A stretch of DNA of 15,109 nucleotides from Sva-07 sp041686315 (GCA_041686315.1 JAWLEC010000076.1:1-15109), one strand, 5' to 3'; positions 6,295 through 13,967 are shown, numbered from the stretch's first letter. The notes: generated by a model from the letters alone, not told the origin. Made by a program: numbers and translations.

Positions 6295-9200
6295 TCAGAC
6301 GAGGTTGCCGTACCGGTGCCGGGTCCGTGAGATCGACTGCTCGCGCAGGTAGTGCAGCAGCTCGATCCTGCCGTCGGCGGTGACGGCATCGTCGACGGGG
6401 TGGATGCCGGCGGACCGCGCGGCGTCGCGCAGGGCGGGGTCCAGCGTCCCCACCACCCGCATCCGGGGAGTCTCCAGCGAAGGGAGACGTTGCGCCAGCT
6501 GTTCGTCGGGTTCGTCCTCCTCGCGGGATACGCGGGCGTCGACCCCGCAGACGGCGGCGGCGTGGAGGACGCGGGTGGCCTCGTCCGGATCGGCGTCGGC
6601 TGCGATACGGACCAGTACCGACGGCAGCGGGCGGTACCGGAAGACGTTCGACTCGCACCGCAGGCCGGTGGGATCGTGTCGGACGGAGAACTCCGTCCGC
6701 CATGCCTCACGGTCGCTCGTCCGGGCCGAGGTGAGCCAGGCATCGTCGTCGCGGCGCGGCTGCGGCTGCCAGCGTCCGAGCTGGGCGACGTAGTTGGGAC
6801 CGCCGGCCTTGGCGCCCGGTCCGACGCTCGACCGCTTCCAGCCCCCGAACGGCTGCCGCTGCACGATGGCCCCGGTGATGCCACGGTTGACGTAGGCGTT
6901 GCCCACCTCCACCCGGTCGACCCAGTGGTCGATCTCGACGTCGTCGAGAGAGTGGATGCCGCCGGTGAGCCCGAAGTCGGTGGCGTTCTGGACGGCGATG
7001 GCGGAGTCGAGGTCGTCGACGGAGACGATGCCGATCACCGGGCCGAAGCATTCGGTGCGGTGGAACCACGACCCGGGCCGCACCCCGATGCGCACGCCGG
7101 GCGTCCACGCCCCGGCACCGTCGCCGAGTTCCACCCGGCGCGGCTGGACCAGCCACGATTCCCCGTCGTCGAGCTCGGTGAGTGCCCGCAGGAGCTTGCC
7201 GGTCGGCTCGCCGACGGTGGGGGCCATGTCGGTGCCCGGACGATGGGCCGGGCCGACCTCGATCGCACTCACGGCGTCGACGAGCTGGCGGCGGAACCGC
7301 TCGGTCCGTTCGATGCCTCCCACGCAGACGGCCAGGCTCGCGGCGGAACACTTCTGCCCGGCGTGTCCGAAGGCCGAGGCCACCAGATCGGCGACGGCGA
7401 GGTCGATGTCGGCGTGGGGGGTGATCACGAGCGCGTTCTTCCCCGAGGTCTCGGCGAACAGGTCGAGGTCGGGTCGCCAGTGCCGGAACAGCTCGGCGGT
7501 CTCGTAGGCACCGGTCAGCACGACGGCCGACACGTCGGGATGCGTCACCACCCGCCGGCCGACCTCGTCGTCGAGGGCCGGTGCGAATGCGAGAACATCG
7601 CGGGGGACGCCGGCCGCCCAGCAGCACTCGGCGACGAGCCGGGCGCAGCGGCGCACCTCGGGTGCGGGCTTGAGGACCACGGCGTTGCCGGCGGCCAGAG
7701 CCGCCATGACGCCCCCGGTCGGGATGGCGACCGGGAAGTTCCACGGTGACGCCACCACGACCACGCCGAGTGGCTCGAAGTGAGCCCAACGGCGGTCGAG
7801 GTCGGCGATCTGCGTGGCGTAGTAGCGGGCGAAGTCGACGGCCTCGGACACCTCGGGGTCGGCCTGGTCGATCGTCTTGTGTGCCTCACCGACCATCGTC
7901 GACACCAGGTCACCTCGCCGGCGTTCGAGTTCGTCGGCAGCGCCACGGAGCCAGCCGGCGCGCTCGGTGTCCGCCGGGCCCGGTTCCCGGCGTCGGGCCA
8001 CCAGCCGGGCGATCTCGGCGTCGACGTGGGCGACGTCGTCGACCTGCGGCGCCGGTTCGTCGCTCACGGCCGGTGCCGCCGCCCGCACGTGCCGGGCCCA
8101 GTGACGGTTCGCCGGCAGCACCGGATCGGTGTCCGGCTGGTTGGAGAAGCCGGCACCGTCGTCGTCTCGGGACGGTGAGGGCTGCAGCCGACGGGGCACG
8201 ATGCCGGCACGGTGCCGGTCGACCACCGAGCGGCGGAACCTGGCTGCCTCGGCCTCGAAGGCGGGAGAGCCCGGTGCGAGGTCGAACAGGTGGTGGATGA
8301 AGTTGTCGTCGGTGGCGTTCTCCTCCAGACGGCGGAAGAGGTAGCTGATGGCGACGTCGAAGTCCGACGCGGCGACGAGCGGCGTGTACAGCAGCACCCC
8401 GCCCTCGTCGAGGAGCCGGCGGGCGTAGTGGTCGGCCATTCCCTCGAGCATCTCGAACTGCACCCGTTCCACGACGCCCCGGTGCTCGGCGAGCAGCCGG
8501 GCGAAGGCGAGGTCGAACAGGTTGTGGCTGGCGACGCCGATCCGCACCGCCTCGGTGCATTCGGGCGTCAGCACCCGGTCGAGGCACCGCTTGTAGTTGG
8601 CGTCGGTCTCGGCCTTGGTGGTGTACGGCGTTTGCTCCCATCCGTGCAGTTCGGCGTCCACACGTTCCATCGCCAGGTTGGCGCCCTTCACGAGGCGCAC
8701 CTTGATCCGTCCGCCGGCGTGCCCGTCGACGGTCCGCCGATGTCGTGCGGTCGCCCAGTCGACCAGACGGTCGAGCGCCGCCACGGAATCGGGCAGGTAC
8801 GCCTGCAGCACGATGCCGGCATCGAGGCGGTGGAACTCCTCCTCCCCGAGCACCGTGGTGAAGGCGTCGATCGTCAGGCCGAGGTCGCGGTACTCCTCCA
8901 TGTCGAGGTTGACGAACACGGTTCGCCCCGTCGCCGCGGCGGCCGCAGCGCGTCGGTAGAGGGGCCGGAGCCGGTCGACGATGCGCTCGACGGAGCCGTC
9001 GTGGTCCCAGGGGTCGAGGCGGGGCACGACGGCCGAGATCTTCACCGACACGTAGTCGACGTCGCTGTGGCCCAGGAGATCGAGGAGTCGGGTGTAGCGA
9101 CGCTCGGCTTCCGCCGGGCCCAGCACGGCTTCGCCGAGCAGGTTGACGTTCATGGCGAAGCCGGCTTCGCGGCGCCGGTCGAGATGCTCGGACAGGGCCA

Positions 9201-9645
9201 CACCGTCGGTGTCGACCACGAGGTGGCCGACCAGCTGTCGCATGCGGCGCCGGGCGAGTGGCATCACGAGTCGGGGCGCGGCGGGTGCGACGACCGCACC
9301 CGCGCGCAGCAGGAGCCGGTCGATCGGCGACAGGAACGCCGGGAGTTCGGAGTCGGCGAGCAGGTGGCGGAGCTGACGGGCGGCCACCCGGTCGTCCTCC
9401 GGGCGGATCACGCGGTCGACGAAGCGCATGGCGAACACCACACCGTCCTCGTCGGCGACCAGCCGTGCCAGCCGGCCCGCCGTCCTGCGGTCGTGGCGCG
9501 TGACGTGCCGGCCGGCGGAGGCGACCCACGTTCCGACCAGGTCGACTGCCCGGTCGGCGAGGACGGTCAGCTCGTCAGCGATCACATCACCGGGCACGTC
9601 GTCGCCGACGTCGGCGGCGGCCGGTTCGGCGTGGTCGAGGTTCAT
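6295..9645 (-). CDS. putA: Bifunctional proline dehydrogenase / P5C dehydrogenase (PutA)
   Basis: A 1116-residue enzyme that oxidises proline to glutamate through pyrroline-5-carboxylate. The FAD-dependent proline dehydrogenase barrel covers about 140-480, with VFVNLDMEEY (243-252), RLVKGANLAMERVDAE (317-332) and TTKAETDANYKRCLD (342-356). The aldehyde dehydrogenase domain covers about 540-965, with SPWNFP (633-638), general base Glu732 in FAETSGK, catalytic Cys766 in GQKCSAA and FGGWKRS (933-939). About 150 extra C-terminal residues follow. There is no N-terminal ribbon-helix-helix domain, so unlike E. coli PutA it cannot repress its own gene. I placed the start at the ATG at 9645; the open frame runs back to 10737, but that part is antisense to the regulator gene. 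The PAS-AraC gene diverges 105 bp away and is the obvious regulator. Confidence 0.96.
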   Translation of the reverse strand: MNLDHAEPAAADVGDDVPGDVIADELTVLADRAVDLVGTWVASAGRHVTRHDRRTAGRLARLVADEDGVVFAMRFVDRVIRPEDDRVAARQLRHLLADSELPAFLSPIDRLLLRAGAVVAPAAPRLVMPLARRRMRQLVGHLVVDTDGVALSEHLDRRREAGFAMNVNLLGEAVLGPAEAERRYTRLLDLLGHSDVDYVSVKISAVVPRLDPWDHDGSVERIVDRLRPLYRRAAAAAATGRTVFVNLDMEEYRDLGLTIDAFTTVLGEEEFHRLDAGIVLQAYLPDSVAALDRLVDWATARHRRTVDGHAGGRIKVRLVKGANLAMERVDAELHGWEQTPYTTKAETDANYKRCLDRVLTPECTEAVRIGVASHNLFDLAFARLLAEHRGVVERVQFEMLEGMADHYARRLLDEGGVLLYTPLVAASDFDVAISYLFRRLEENATDDNFIHHLFDLAPGSPAFEAEAARFRRSVVDRHRAGIVPRRLQPSPSRDDDGAGFSNQPDTDPVLPANRHWARHVRAAAPAVSDEPAPQVDDVAHVDAEIARLVARRREPGPADTERAGWLRGAADELERRRGDLVSTMVGEAHKTIDQADPEVSEAVDFARYYATQIADLDRRWAHFEPLGVVVVASPWNFPVAIPTGGVMAALAAGNAVVLKPAPEVRRCARLVAECCWAAGVPRDVLAFAPALDDEVGRRVVTHPDVSAVVLTGAYETAELFRHWRPDLDLFAETSGKNALVITPHADIDLAVADLVASAFGHAGQKCSAASLAVCVGGIERTERFRRQLVDAVSAIEVGPAHRPGTDMAPTVGEPTGKLLRALTELDDGESWLVQPRRVELGDGAGAWTPGVRIGVRPGSWFHRTECFGPVIGIVSVDDLDSAIAVQNATDFGLTGGIHSLDDVEIDHWVDRVEVGNAYVNRGITGAIVQRQPFGGWKRSSVGPGAKAGGPNYVAQLGRWQPQPRRDDDAWLTSARTSDREAWRTEFSVRHDPTGLRCESNVFRYRPLPSVLVRIAADADPDEATRVLHAAAVCGVDARVSREEDEPDEQLAQRLPSLETPRMRVVGTLDPALRDAARSAGIHPVDDAVTADGRIELLHYLREQSISRTRHRYGNLV

Positions 9646-9702
9646 GCATCCACGTTGGTCGACGCCTGCGGGACGGTGCTTGTGGCGATCCGACACCGGG
9701 TG

Positions 9703-9750
9703 GCCCCGATCCGTACAAGGCGTGGCCGTACCGGGGCTACCGTCGCCCCG
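9703..9750. promoter_or_regulatory. putA/araC intergenic control region with repeats
   Basis: The 105-bp divergent gap contains CCGTAC at 9711-9716 and 9726-9731; the surrounding 14-mers match at 9 of 14 positions with a 15-bp offset. GCCCCG (9703-9708), CGGGGC (9732-9737) and GCCCCG (9745-9750) can pair in two alternative ways. TACCGT at 9738-9743 is a likely -10 for the regulator, 7 nt before its ATG. On the other strand CAACGT ends 6 nt before the putA ATG. AraC-family proteins commonly bind direct repeats, so the CCGTAC pair is the better operator candidate. Confidence 0.35.
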
Positions 9751-10464
9751 ATGGCCGCTCGATTCGACTGCCAGGACGAGCTGATCGAGTTGTTCGACGA
9801 CCTCGTCTGGGTGATCTTCTGCCTCAAGGCGCCCGACGGCACGTATCTCGCCGTCAATCGGGCCTTCGTCCGACGTACCGGCCGCCGGTCGAAACGCGAT
9901 GTGGTCGGTCGACGTGCCCGCGATCTGTTCGACGAGGAGCTGGCCGTGCGCTACGAAGAGCAGGATCTGGCCGTTGCCTCCACCGGTCGGCCCCTGCACA
10001 ACGAACTCGAGTTGATCCGGCGGTCCGACGGACGGTTGGGTTGGTACTCGACGACCAAGCTCCCGGTCACCACACCGGACGGCGTGGGGATCGCCAGCAT
10101 CAGCCGCGATCTGGAGACGGCGCGAGACGACGTCGAGGTGCAGTCGCTCGGCCGTGTGGTCGAGCACGTCCGTGGGCACGTCGGCGACACGATCCGCGTG
10201 TCGGATCTCGCACGGATCGCCGATTGCAGCACCGACCAGCTCCGGCGACGGTTCCACCGGGCGTTCGGCCTCTCCCCCACCCAGTTCGTGCTGCGCGAGC
10301 GCGTCGATCGCGCCGCCGACCTGCTGGCCCGCACATCGTTGCCCACCGCCGACGTGGCCGTGGCGGCCGGGTTCTACGACCAGGCGGACATGACCCGCCA
10401 GTTCGCCAAGCTGATCAGCGAGACGCCGGGTCAGTTCCGTTCCCGGCAGCGCCACGTCGGTTGA
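9751..10464 (+). CDS. PAS-AraC family transcriptional regulator
   Basis: A 237-residue DNA-binding protein. Residues ~8-122 form a PAS-like sensor: LFDDLVWVIFCLKAPDGTYL (14-33), followed by NRAFVRRTG, DVVGRRARDLF (50-60) and LPVTTPDGVGIASISRDL (104-121). Residues ~135-232 are an AraC/XylS double helix-turn-helix, with LARIADCSTDQLRRRFHRAF (153-172) and the family signature GFYDQADMTRQFAK (207-220). The PAS part has no obvious haem- or flavin-binding Cys/His motif that I can name, so the ligand is unknown. It diverges from putA, so control of proline catabolism is the natural inference. No RBS is present; a -10 box 7 nt before the ATG suggests a leaderless message. Confidence 0.88.
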   Translation: MAARFDCQDELIELFDDLVWVIFCLKAPDGTYLAVNRAFVRRTGRRSKRDVVGRRARDLFDEELAVRYEEQDLAVASTGRPLHNELELIRRSDGRLGWYSTTKLPVTTPDGVGIASISRDLETARDDVEVQSLGRVVEHVRGHVGDTIRVSDLARIADCSTDQLRRRFHRAFGLSPTQFVLRERVDRAADLLARTSLPTADVAVAAGFYDQADMTRQFAKLISETPGQFRSRQRHVG

Positions 10465-10484
10465 CGCAGTGCCGTGCGGCGGGC

Positions 10485-10510
10485 GGCCCGACGCAACGGG
10501 ACTGCGGGCC
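10485..10510 (+). terminator. Possible GC hairpin after the PAS-AraC gene
   Basis: GGCCCG (10485-10490) and CGGGCC (10505-10510) are perfect 6-bp arms around a 14-nt loop, 20 bp after the stop codon. There is no T-run. It could be a weak actinobacterial-style terminator or chance pairing in GC-rich DNA. Confidence 0.25.
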
Positions 10511-10517
10511 GAGCATC

Positions 10518-10555
10518 TACAGTCCCTGCCGTTCGCAACTGCTACGGGGGGACTC
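10518..10555 (+). promoter_or_regulatory. -10 box and Shine-Dalgarno of the acyl-CoA ligase
   Basis: TACAGT at 10518-10523 is a plausible -10, although no convincing -35 is seen. A GGGGGGA run ending at 10552 lies 6 nt before the ATG at 10559. This gene therefore appears to have a short leader with a ribosome binding site, unlike its leaderless neighbours. The site favours 10559 over the in-frame GTG at 10469. Confidence 0.4.
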
Positions 10556-10558
10556 GAC

Positions 10559-12118
10559 ATGGCACTGGACAGCATCGCTTCGATCATCCGCACGCACCGC
10601 GAGGAACGGCCGGACGCCGTCGCCATCGTGGAGGGCGACGACGAGCACACGTGGCGTTCCCTCGACGAAACGAGCAACCGTCTCGCGAATGGGTTGCTCG
10701 CTGCCGGGGTGGGCGCCGGCGACCGCATCGCGCGCATCGAGAAGAACGGCGTCGACTACTTCCAGTTGATGTTCGCAGCGGCGAAGATCAACGCCACGCT
10801 GGTGGACGTGAACTGGCGGCTCGCACCGCCCGAGAAGCTCCACATCGTCAACGACGCCGGGGCGAAGGTGCTCGTCGTCGGCTCCGAGTTCGCCGGTGAG
10901 CTGGGCGAGATCGAGCCGGGCCTCGAGTCGGTCACGACGTCGGTGGTCATCGGAGCGAGCGGCGGCGGCCACCCGAGCTTCGACGAGTTCGTCGCCGACC
11001 GACCCGACACGGATCCGGGCGCCACGGCCTCGCCGGACGACGTCTGTCTCCAGCTCTACACCTCCGGCACGACCGGCCTTCCGAAAGGGGTGATGCTGTC
11101 GAACCAGAACCTCTTCGGTTTCATCGACGAGGTGCCGGCGAACTGGAAGTTCACACCCGACTCCGTCTCGCACGTGGTGATGCCGACGTTCCACATCGCC
11201 GGCTCCGGGTGGGGGCTGGTCAGCCTGGCGATGGCGGCGAAGATGGTGCTCGACCGTGAGGTCGACCCGGTCGGGATCCTGCGCGAGATCGAGCAGCACG
11301 GCATCACCCATGCGATCTACGTGCCGGCGGTACTCGCCTTCCTGCAGATCGTGCCCCACGCCCACGACCACGACCTGTCGTCGATGGAACTGATCGCGTA
11401 CGGCGCATCACCGATCACCGAGGGCGTGCTGCGCGGCTCGATGGAGCAGTTCGCCGGCACCGAGTTCGTCCAGGTCTACGGGCTCACGGAGACGACGGGC
11501 GCCGTGGTCGAACTGCCACCGGAGGATCACGATCCCGAGAACAAGCCCGAGCTGCTGCGGTCGGCGGGCAAGCCGTATCCGTGGGTGGAGATGCGCATCG
11601 TCGGCGAGGACGGCAACGACGTCGCCGACGGCGAGATCGGCGAGGTGTGGCTGAAGGGCCCGCAGATCATGGTGGGGTACTGGAACAAGCCCGAGGAGAC
11701 CGCCAGGGCGCTCGACGACGAGGGCTGGTTCCGCACCGGCGACGCCGGGTACCGCAAGGACGGCTACCTGTTCCTCCACGACCGGGTGAAGGACATGATC
11801 GTGTCGGGCGGCGAGAACGTGTACCCGGCCGAGGTCGAGAACGCGATCATGGGGTGCCCGGGGGTGGCCGACGTGGCCGTGATCGGCGTGCCCGACGAGA
11901 AGTGGGGCGAAGCGGTGAAGGCGATCGTGGTGACGTCACCGGACGAGGACGTCACACCGCAGGCGGTGATGGCCTGGGCGCGCGACCGCATCGCCGGGTT
12001 CAAGGTGCCGAAGTCGGTCGACTTCGTCGACGAACTCCCCCGCAACCCGTCGGGCAAGATCCTGAAGAAGGACCTGCGCGCCCCGTACTGGGCCGATCGG
12101 GAGCGCCAGATCGGCTGA
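10559..12118 (+). CDS. Acyl-CoA synthetase (AMP-forming), FadD-like
   Basis: A 519-residue member of the ANL adenylate-forming family, activating a carboxylic acid to its acyl-CoA via acyl-AMP. Motifs in order are the P-loop YTSGTTGLPKG (167-177), YGLTE (307-311), GWFRTGDAGY (389-398), the hinge segment DRVKDMIVSGGENVYP (408-423) and PRNPSGKILKK (494-504) with the catalytic Lys500. Length and motifs fit medium/long-chain fatty-acid-CoA ligases. The acid substrate cannot be read from the sequence. 3-Methylmercaptopropionate (DmdB activity) is conceivable given the dmdA-like gene 7 kb away, but nothing here supports it specifically. A hotdog thioesterase follows 60 bp downstream. Confidence 0.93.
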   Translation: MALDSIASIIRTHREERPDAVAIVEGDDEHTWRSLDETSNRLANGLLAAGVGAGDRIARIEKNGVDYFQLMFAAAKINATLVDVNWRLAPPEKLHIVNDAGAKVLVVGSEFAGELGEIEPGLESVTTSVVIGASGGGHPSFDEFVADRPDTDPGATASPDDVCLQLYTSGTTGLPKGVMLSNQNLFGFIDEVPANWKFTPDSVSHVVMPTFHIAGSGWGLVSLAMAAKMVLDREVDPVGILREIEQHGITHAIYVPAVLAFLQIVPHAHDHDLSSMELIAYGASPITEGVLRGSMEQFAGTEFVQVYGLTETTGAVVELPPEDHDPENKPELLRSAGKPYPWVEMRIVGEDGNDVADGEIGEVWLKGPQIMVGYWNKPEETARALDDEGWFRTGDAGYRKDGYLFLHDRVKDMIVSGGENVYPAEVENAIMGCPGVADVAVIGVPDEKWGEAVKAIVVTSPDEDVTPQAVMAWARDRIAGFKVPKSVDFVDELPRNPSGKILKKDLRAPYWADRERQIG

Positions 12119-12165
12119 CCGCACCGTCGCACGGCCGCGCTTCGCCGACCGACGACGACCGAACG

Positions 12166-12178
12166 TAGGGTCGCCGGG
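12166..12178 (+). promoter_or_regulatory. Leaderless -10 box of the thioesterase gene
   Basis: TAGGGT at 12166-12171 is followed by 7 nt and ATG. No Shine-Dalgarno is present. The thioesterase may therefore be transcribed separately from the ligase. Confidence 0.45.
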
Positions 12179-12865
12179 ATGCCCGACGCCCATCTCGACC
12201 CGCTGGTCCACGTCGCCCGGGACGACCATCCCGACCGGATCGCCGAGGCTCGCGCCCGTGCCGGACGGGCCATCCGCGACATCGGACATGCGCTCGTCGG
12301 CCACCACGCCTCCGTCGAGCTGCTCGACGATGTCGCACAAACACTCGACGATCTCACCCGCCGGCTCGACGAGGGTGCCCTCCGCTCACGCAGCGAGGTG
12401 CGGCGCGACGGCGACTTCGGCGAGGAACCACCGGACGGGTCGCTGATGACCACGTACGACGAACGGCCGGTGTCGGGCCGGGCCAGCCCGTGGGGCCTCG
12501 ACATCGAGGTCCGGCGCGACGGCGACGACGCCGTCGCATCGGTCACGCTCCGCGCGGCCCATGAGGGTGCGCCGGAGCGCAGCCACGGAGGCATCGTCGC
12601 AGCACTGTTCGACGACGTGTTCGGGTTCGTGCTGCAGATCCGGACACAGTCGGCGTTCACGGGTGAACTGCGGGTGCGCTACGAGGCCGGTGTGCCGATC
12701 GGCGTGCCGCTGCACTGCCGTGTCCGCCTCGACCGCATCGAGGGCCGCAAGATGTTCATGTCCGGCGAGTTGACGGTCGCTGCCACGGGCGACGTGCTGG
12801 CCCGGTCGGGTGCGACCTTCATCGCCATCGACCCGAGCCGGTTCGCTGCCGGTTCGTCCACCTGA
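12179..12865 (+). CDS. PaaI/THEM4-like hotdog thioesterase
   Basis: A 228-residue protein. The N-terminal ~95 residues are helical and acidic/basic-rich, without a motif I recognise. Residues ~100-220 form a hotdog fold with the PaaI-type signature RSHGGIVAALFDDVFGFVL (133-151), in which the HGG loop and the Asp on the central helix are usual catalytic elements. TGELRVRYEAGVPIGVPL and GRKMFMSGELT complete the sheet. It probably hydrolyses acyl-CoA thioesters, and its position just after an acyl-CoA ligase suggests related substrates. The long N-terminal extension is seen in other actinobacterial members with this architecture. It converges on the LapA-domain gene, with 12 bp between the stops. 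Confidence 0.85.
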   Translation: MPDAHLDPLVHVARDDHPDRIAEARARAGRAIRDIGHALVGHHASVELLDDVAQTLDDLTRRLDEGALRSRSEVRRDGDFGEEPPDGSLMTTYDERPVSGRASPWGLDIEVRRDGDDAVASVTLRAAHEGAPERSHGGIVAALFDDVFGFVLQIRTQSAFTGELRVRYEAGVPIGVPLHCRVRLDRIEGRKMFMSGELTVAATGDVLARSGATFIAIDPSRFAAGSST

Positions 12866-12877
12866 CGGCTCACTGCG

Positions 12878-13264
12878 TCACTGCTGCGAGCGCAGGCGCT
12901 TCAACTCGTCGCGGTCACGCAGTCGGCTGCGTCGCCGGCGGCGCCACACGAACCCGACGATCTCGTCGATCACGATCGCCGCGGCGATGGTGATCGCGAT
13001 GATCAACACCAGCGGTGCCGTGGTGTCGATCCAGAGGAAGTCGAACTCCACGTCCTGGCTGTTCTGGAACGCCACGATGATCAACCCGACCGCGAGGAGC
13101 AGCACGAGAATTCCGCCCCAGACGATGCCGGTGCCGCGATAGTCACGGACCGGCTCGGTCTCGGACGTGTCGGCGGCCGTGGACGAGCGCTCCTCGGCTG
13201 ACGTATCGGCGGTTGCGTCGCGGTCGGTGTCGGTCGTCGGTGCGTTGCGGTCCTGTCGGGCCAT
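12878..13264 (-). CDS. LapA-domain (DUF1049) membrane protein
   Basis: A 128-residue protein. The first ~42 residues are hydrophilic and Thr/Asp/Glu-rich, so probably disordered. Two membrane helices follow, at about 46-66 (IVWGGILVLLLAVGLIIVAF) and 82-104 (APLVLIIAITIAAAIVIDEI region). The QNSQDVEFDFLW motif (67-78) between them is diagnostic for the lipopolysaccharide-assembly protein A domain. A strongly basic tail (WRRRRRSRLRDRDELKRL) ends the protein. In actinobacteria this family has no established role. The start is supported by TATCCG, 6 nt before the ATG; there is no Shine-Dalgarno. Confidence 0.85.
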   Translation of the reverse strand: MARQDRNAPTTDTDRDATADTSAEERSSTAADTSETEPVRDYRGTGIVWGGILVLLLAVGLIIVAFQNSQDVEFDFLWIDTTAPLVLIIAITIAAAIVIDEIVGFVWRRRRRSRLRDRDELKRLRSQQ

Positions 13265-13276
13265 GCGGCACGGATA
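13265..13276 (-). promoter_or_regulatory. Leaderless -10 box of the LapA-domain gene
   Basis: Minus-strand reading gives GGGTATCCG, with TATCCG at 13276-13271, then 6 nt and the ATG at 13264. The GGGTA is exactly as far from the ATG as in the genes at 741 and 2531. Confidence 0.45.
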
Positions 13277-13279
13277 CCC

Positions 13280-13332
13280 GGTGACGCCGGCCAGGAAACG
13301 TCGTGCCGGCCTGCCGGACGCCGGCGGTCACC
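13280..13332 (-). terminator. Imperfect GC hairpin after the lipoprotein gene
   Basis: GGTGACGCCGGC (13280-13291) pairs with GCCGGCGGTCACC (13320-13332) with one bulged G, around a 28-nt loop holding another GCCGGC at 13305-13310. It starts 6 bp after the lipoprotein stop and reaches to just upstream of the LapA-gene -10 box. The large loop and missing T-run make termination uncertain. Confidence 0.3.
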
Positions 13333-13338
13333 CGTCGC

Positions 13339-13890
13339 TCAGGTCACACCCACGGCGGGCGGCAGCAGCGGGTCGAGCAGTTCGTCCCAGGTCGAGATTC
13401 CGCAGCCGTCCGTCCGATCGACCATGGCGTCGATGGGCGCGGTCTCGAGCGTGCCCACGATCGTCGCCGTGTCCTCTCCCCCGAACTGCTCGGTGCAGAC
13501 CTGATCCTCGGGCGGGCCGTCGACCAGCCGCTCGACCACGGCAGGTTCTCCGAGGGCTTCACACGCCTCCTGCGGATCGACGTCGACGTCGTCGCCTTCG
13601 AGCGTCGCCTCACCCGGAGAGCACGACACGATGTAGGTGACGTCGACGTCGGCCTGGGGTGCTCGGTGCCGGATGGTCAGATCGGCGCTCGGGTACGGCT
13701 GCCCGGCGACGCTGTCGAGCGACTGCCTGGTGAACGAGTCGGGTGGATCGACGGCGTCGTCGTCACACGCAGCGAGTGCGAGTACTCCGACCGCGAGCAC
13801 GGCGACGTACCGACGTCGACGGCGGGCTCGATGTTGCCGGCCCCCGGCGGCATGCGTCGAGTTCCGGTCGAATCCCGTCGGTGGCGTCAT
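13339..13890 (-). CDS. Subtilisin-inhibitor-like (SSI) lipoprotein
   Basis: A 183-residue exported protein. After an Arg-rich segment (20-27), a hydrophobic helix ends in the lipobox L39-A40-A41-C42, so the mature protein would be lipid-anchored outside the membrane. The mature domain carries four Cys: C90, C110, C132 and C163. Context SCSPGEAT, DPQEACEAL, CTEQFGG and DGCGISTWDEL matches the Streptomyces subtilisin inhibitor layout, where Cys pairs bracket the core and the reactive loop follows the third Cys. Cys3-Cys4 spacing is 31, against 30 in SSI. The residue at the SSI P1 position is Glu134 (C-T-E-Q) instead of Met/Lys/Arg. It may inhibit an extracellular serine protease, or have lost that role. 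The assignment rests on my pattern matching only. No RBS; a -10 box lies 6 nt before ATG. Confidence 0.68.
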   Translation of the reverse strand: MTPPTGFDRNSTHAAGGRQHRARRRRRYVAVLAVGVLALAACDDDAVDPPDSFTRQSLDSVAGQPYPSADLTIRHRAPQADVDVTYIVSCSPGEATLEGDDVDVDPQEACEALGEPAVVERLVDGPPEDQVCTEQFGGEDTATIVGTLETAPIDAMVDRTDGCGISTWDELLDPLLPPAVGVT

Positions 13891-13902
13891 GAGGGGGACC
13901 TA
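13891..13902 (-). promoter_or_regulatory. Leaderless -10 box of the SSI-like lipoprotein
   Basis: Minus-strand TAGGTC at 13902-13897 is followed by CCCCTC and the ATG at 13890. The pyrimidine spacer rules out a Shine-Dalgarno, making this one of the clearest leaderless candidates here. Confidence 0.5.
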
Positions 13903-13936
13903 CCACGCCGGCGCCTGATTCATGCATGGTCCCGTC

Positions 13937-13965
13937 CCCGCCCGTTCCGGGAGCCACCGGGCGGG
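13937..13965 (-). terminator. GC hairpin terminator after gapA
   Basis: CCCGCCCG (13937-13944) and CGGGCGGG (13958-13965) are perfect 8-bp arms with a 13-nt loop, starting 2 bp past the gapA TAG. No U-tract follows, as is common for actinobacterial intrinsic terminators. It separates gapA from the lipoprotein gene. Confidence 0.5.
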
Positions 13966-13967
13966 AG

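Noticed and set aside
6352..7749. Plus-strand frame of over 450 codons opposite putA
   Set aside because: It is a shadow of the aldehyde dehydrogenase domain; no independent motif or ribosome binding site.
9646..10737. Possible 364-residue N-terminal extension of PutA
   Set aside because: The extension is antisense to the PAS-AraC gene, has no recognisable domain, and the ATG at 9645 gives a normal PutA N-terminus.
10559..12118. Acyl-CoA ligase as DmdB, the next enzyme of DMSP demethylation
   Set aside because: It lies 7 kb away in a separate transcription unit, with no DmdC (acyl-CoA dehydrogenase) or DmdD/AcuH (hydratase) gene nearby. The motifs are generic to the family, so the specific name is not justified.
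13265..13338. Cluster of three GCCGGC sites as a special repeat
   Set aside because: GCCGGC is expected often at this GC content. Only the longer imperfect hairpin that includes two of them was kept, at low confidence.
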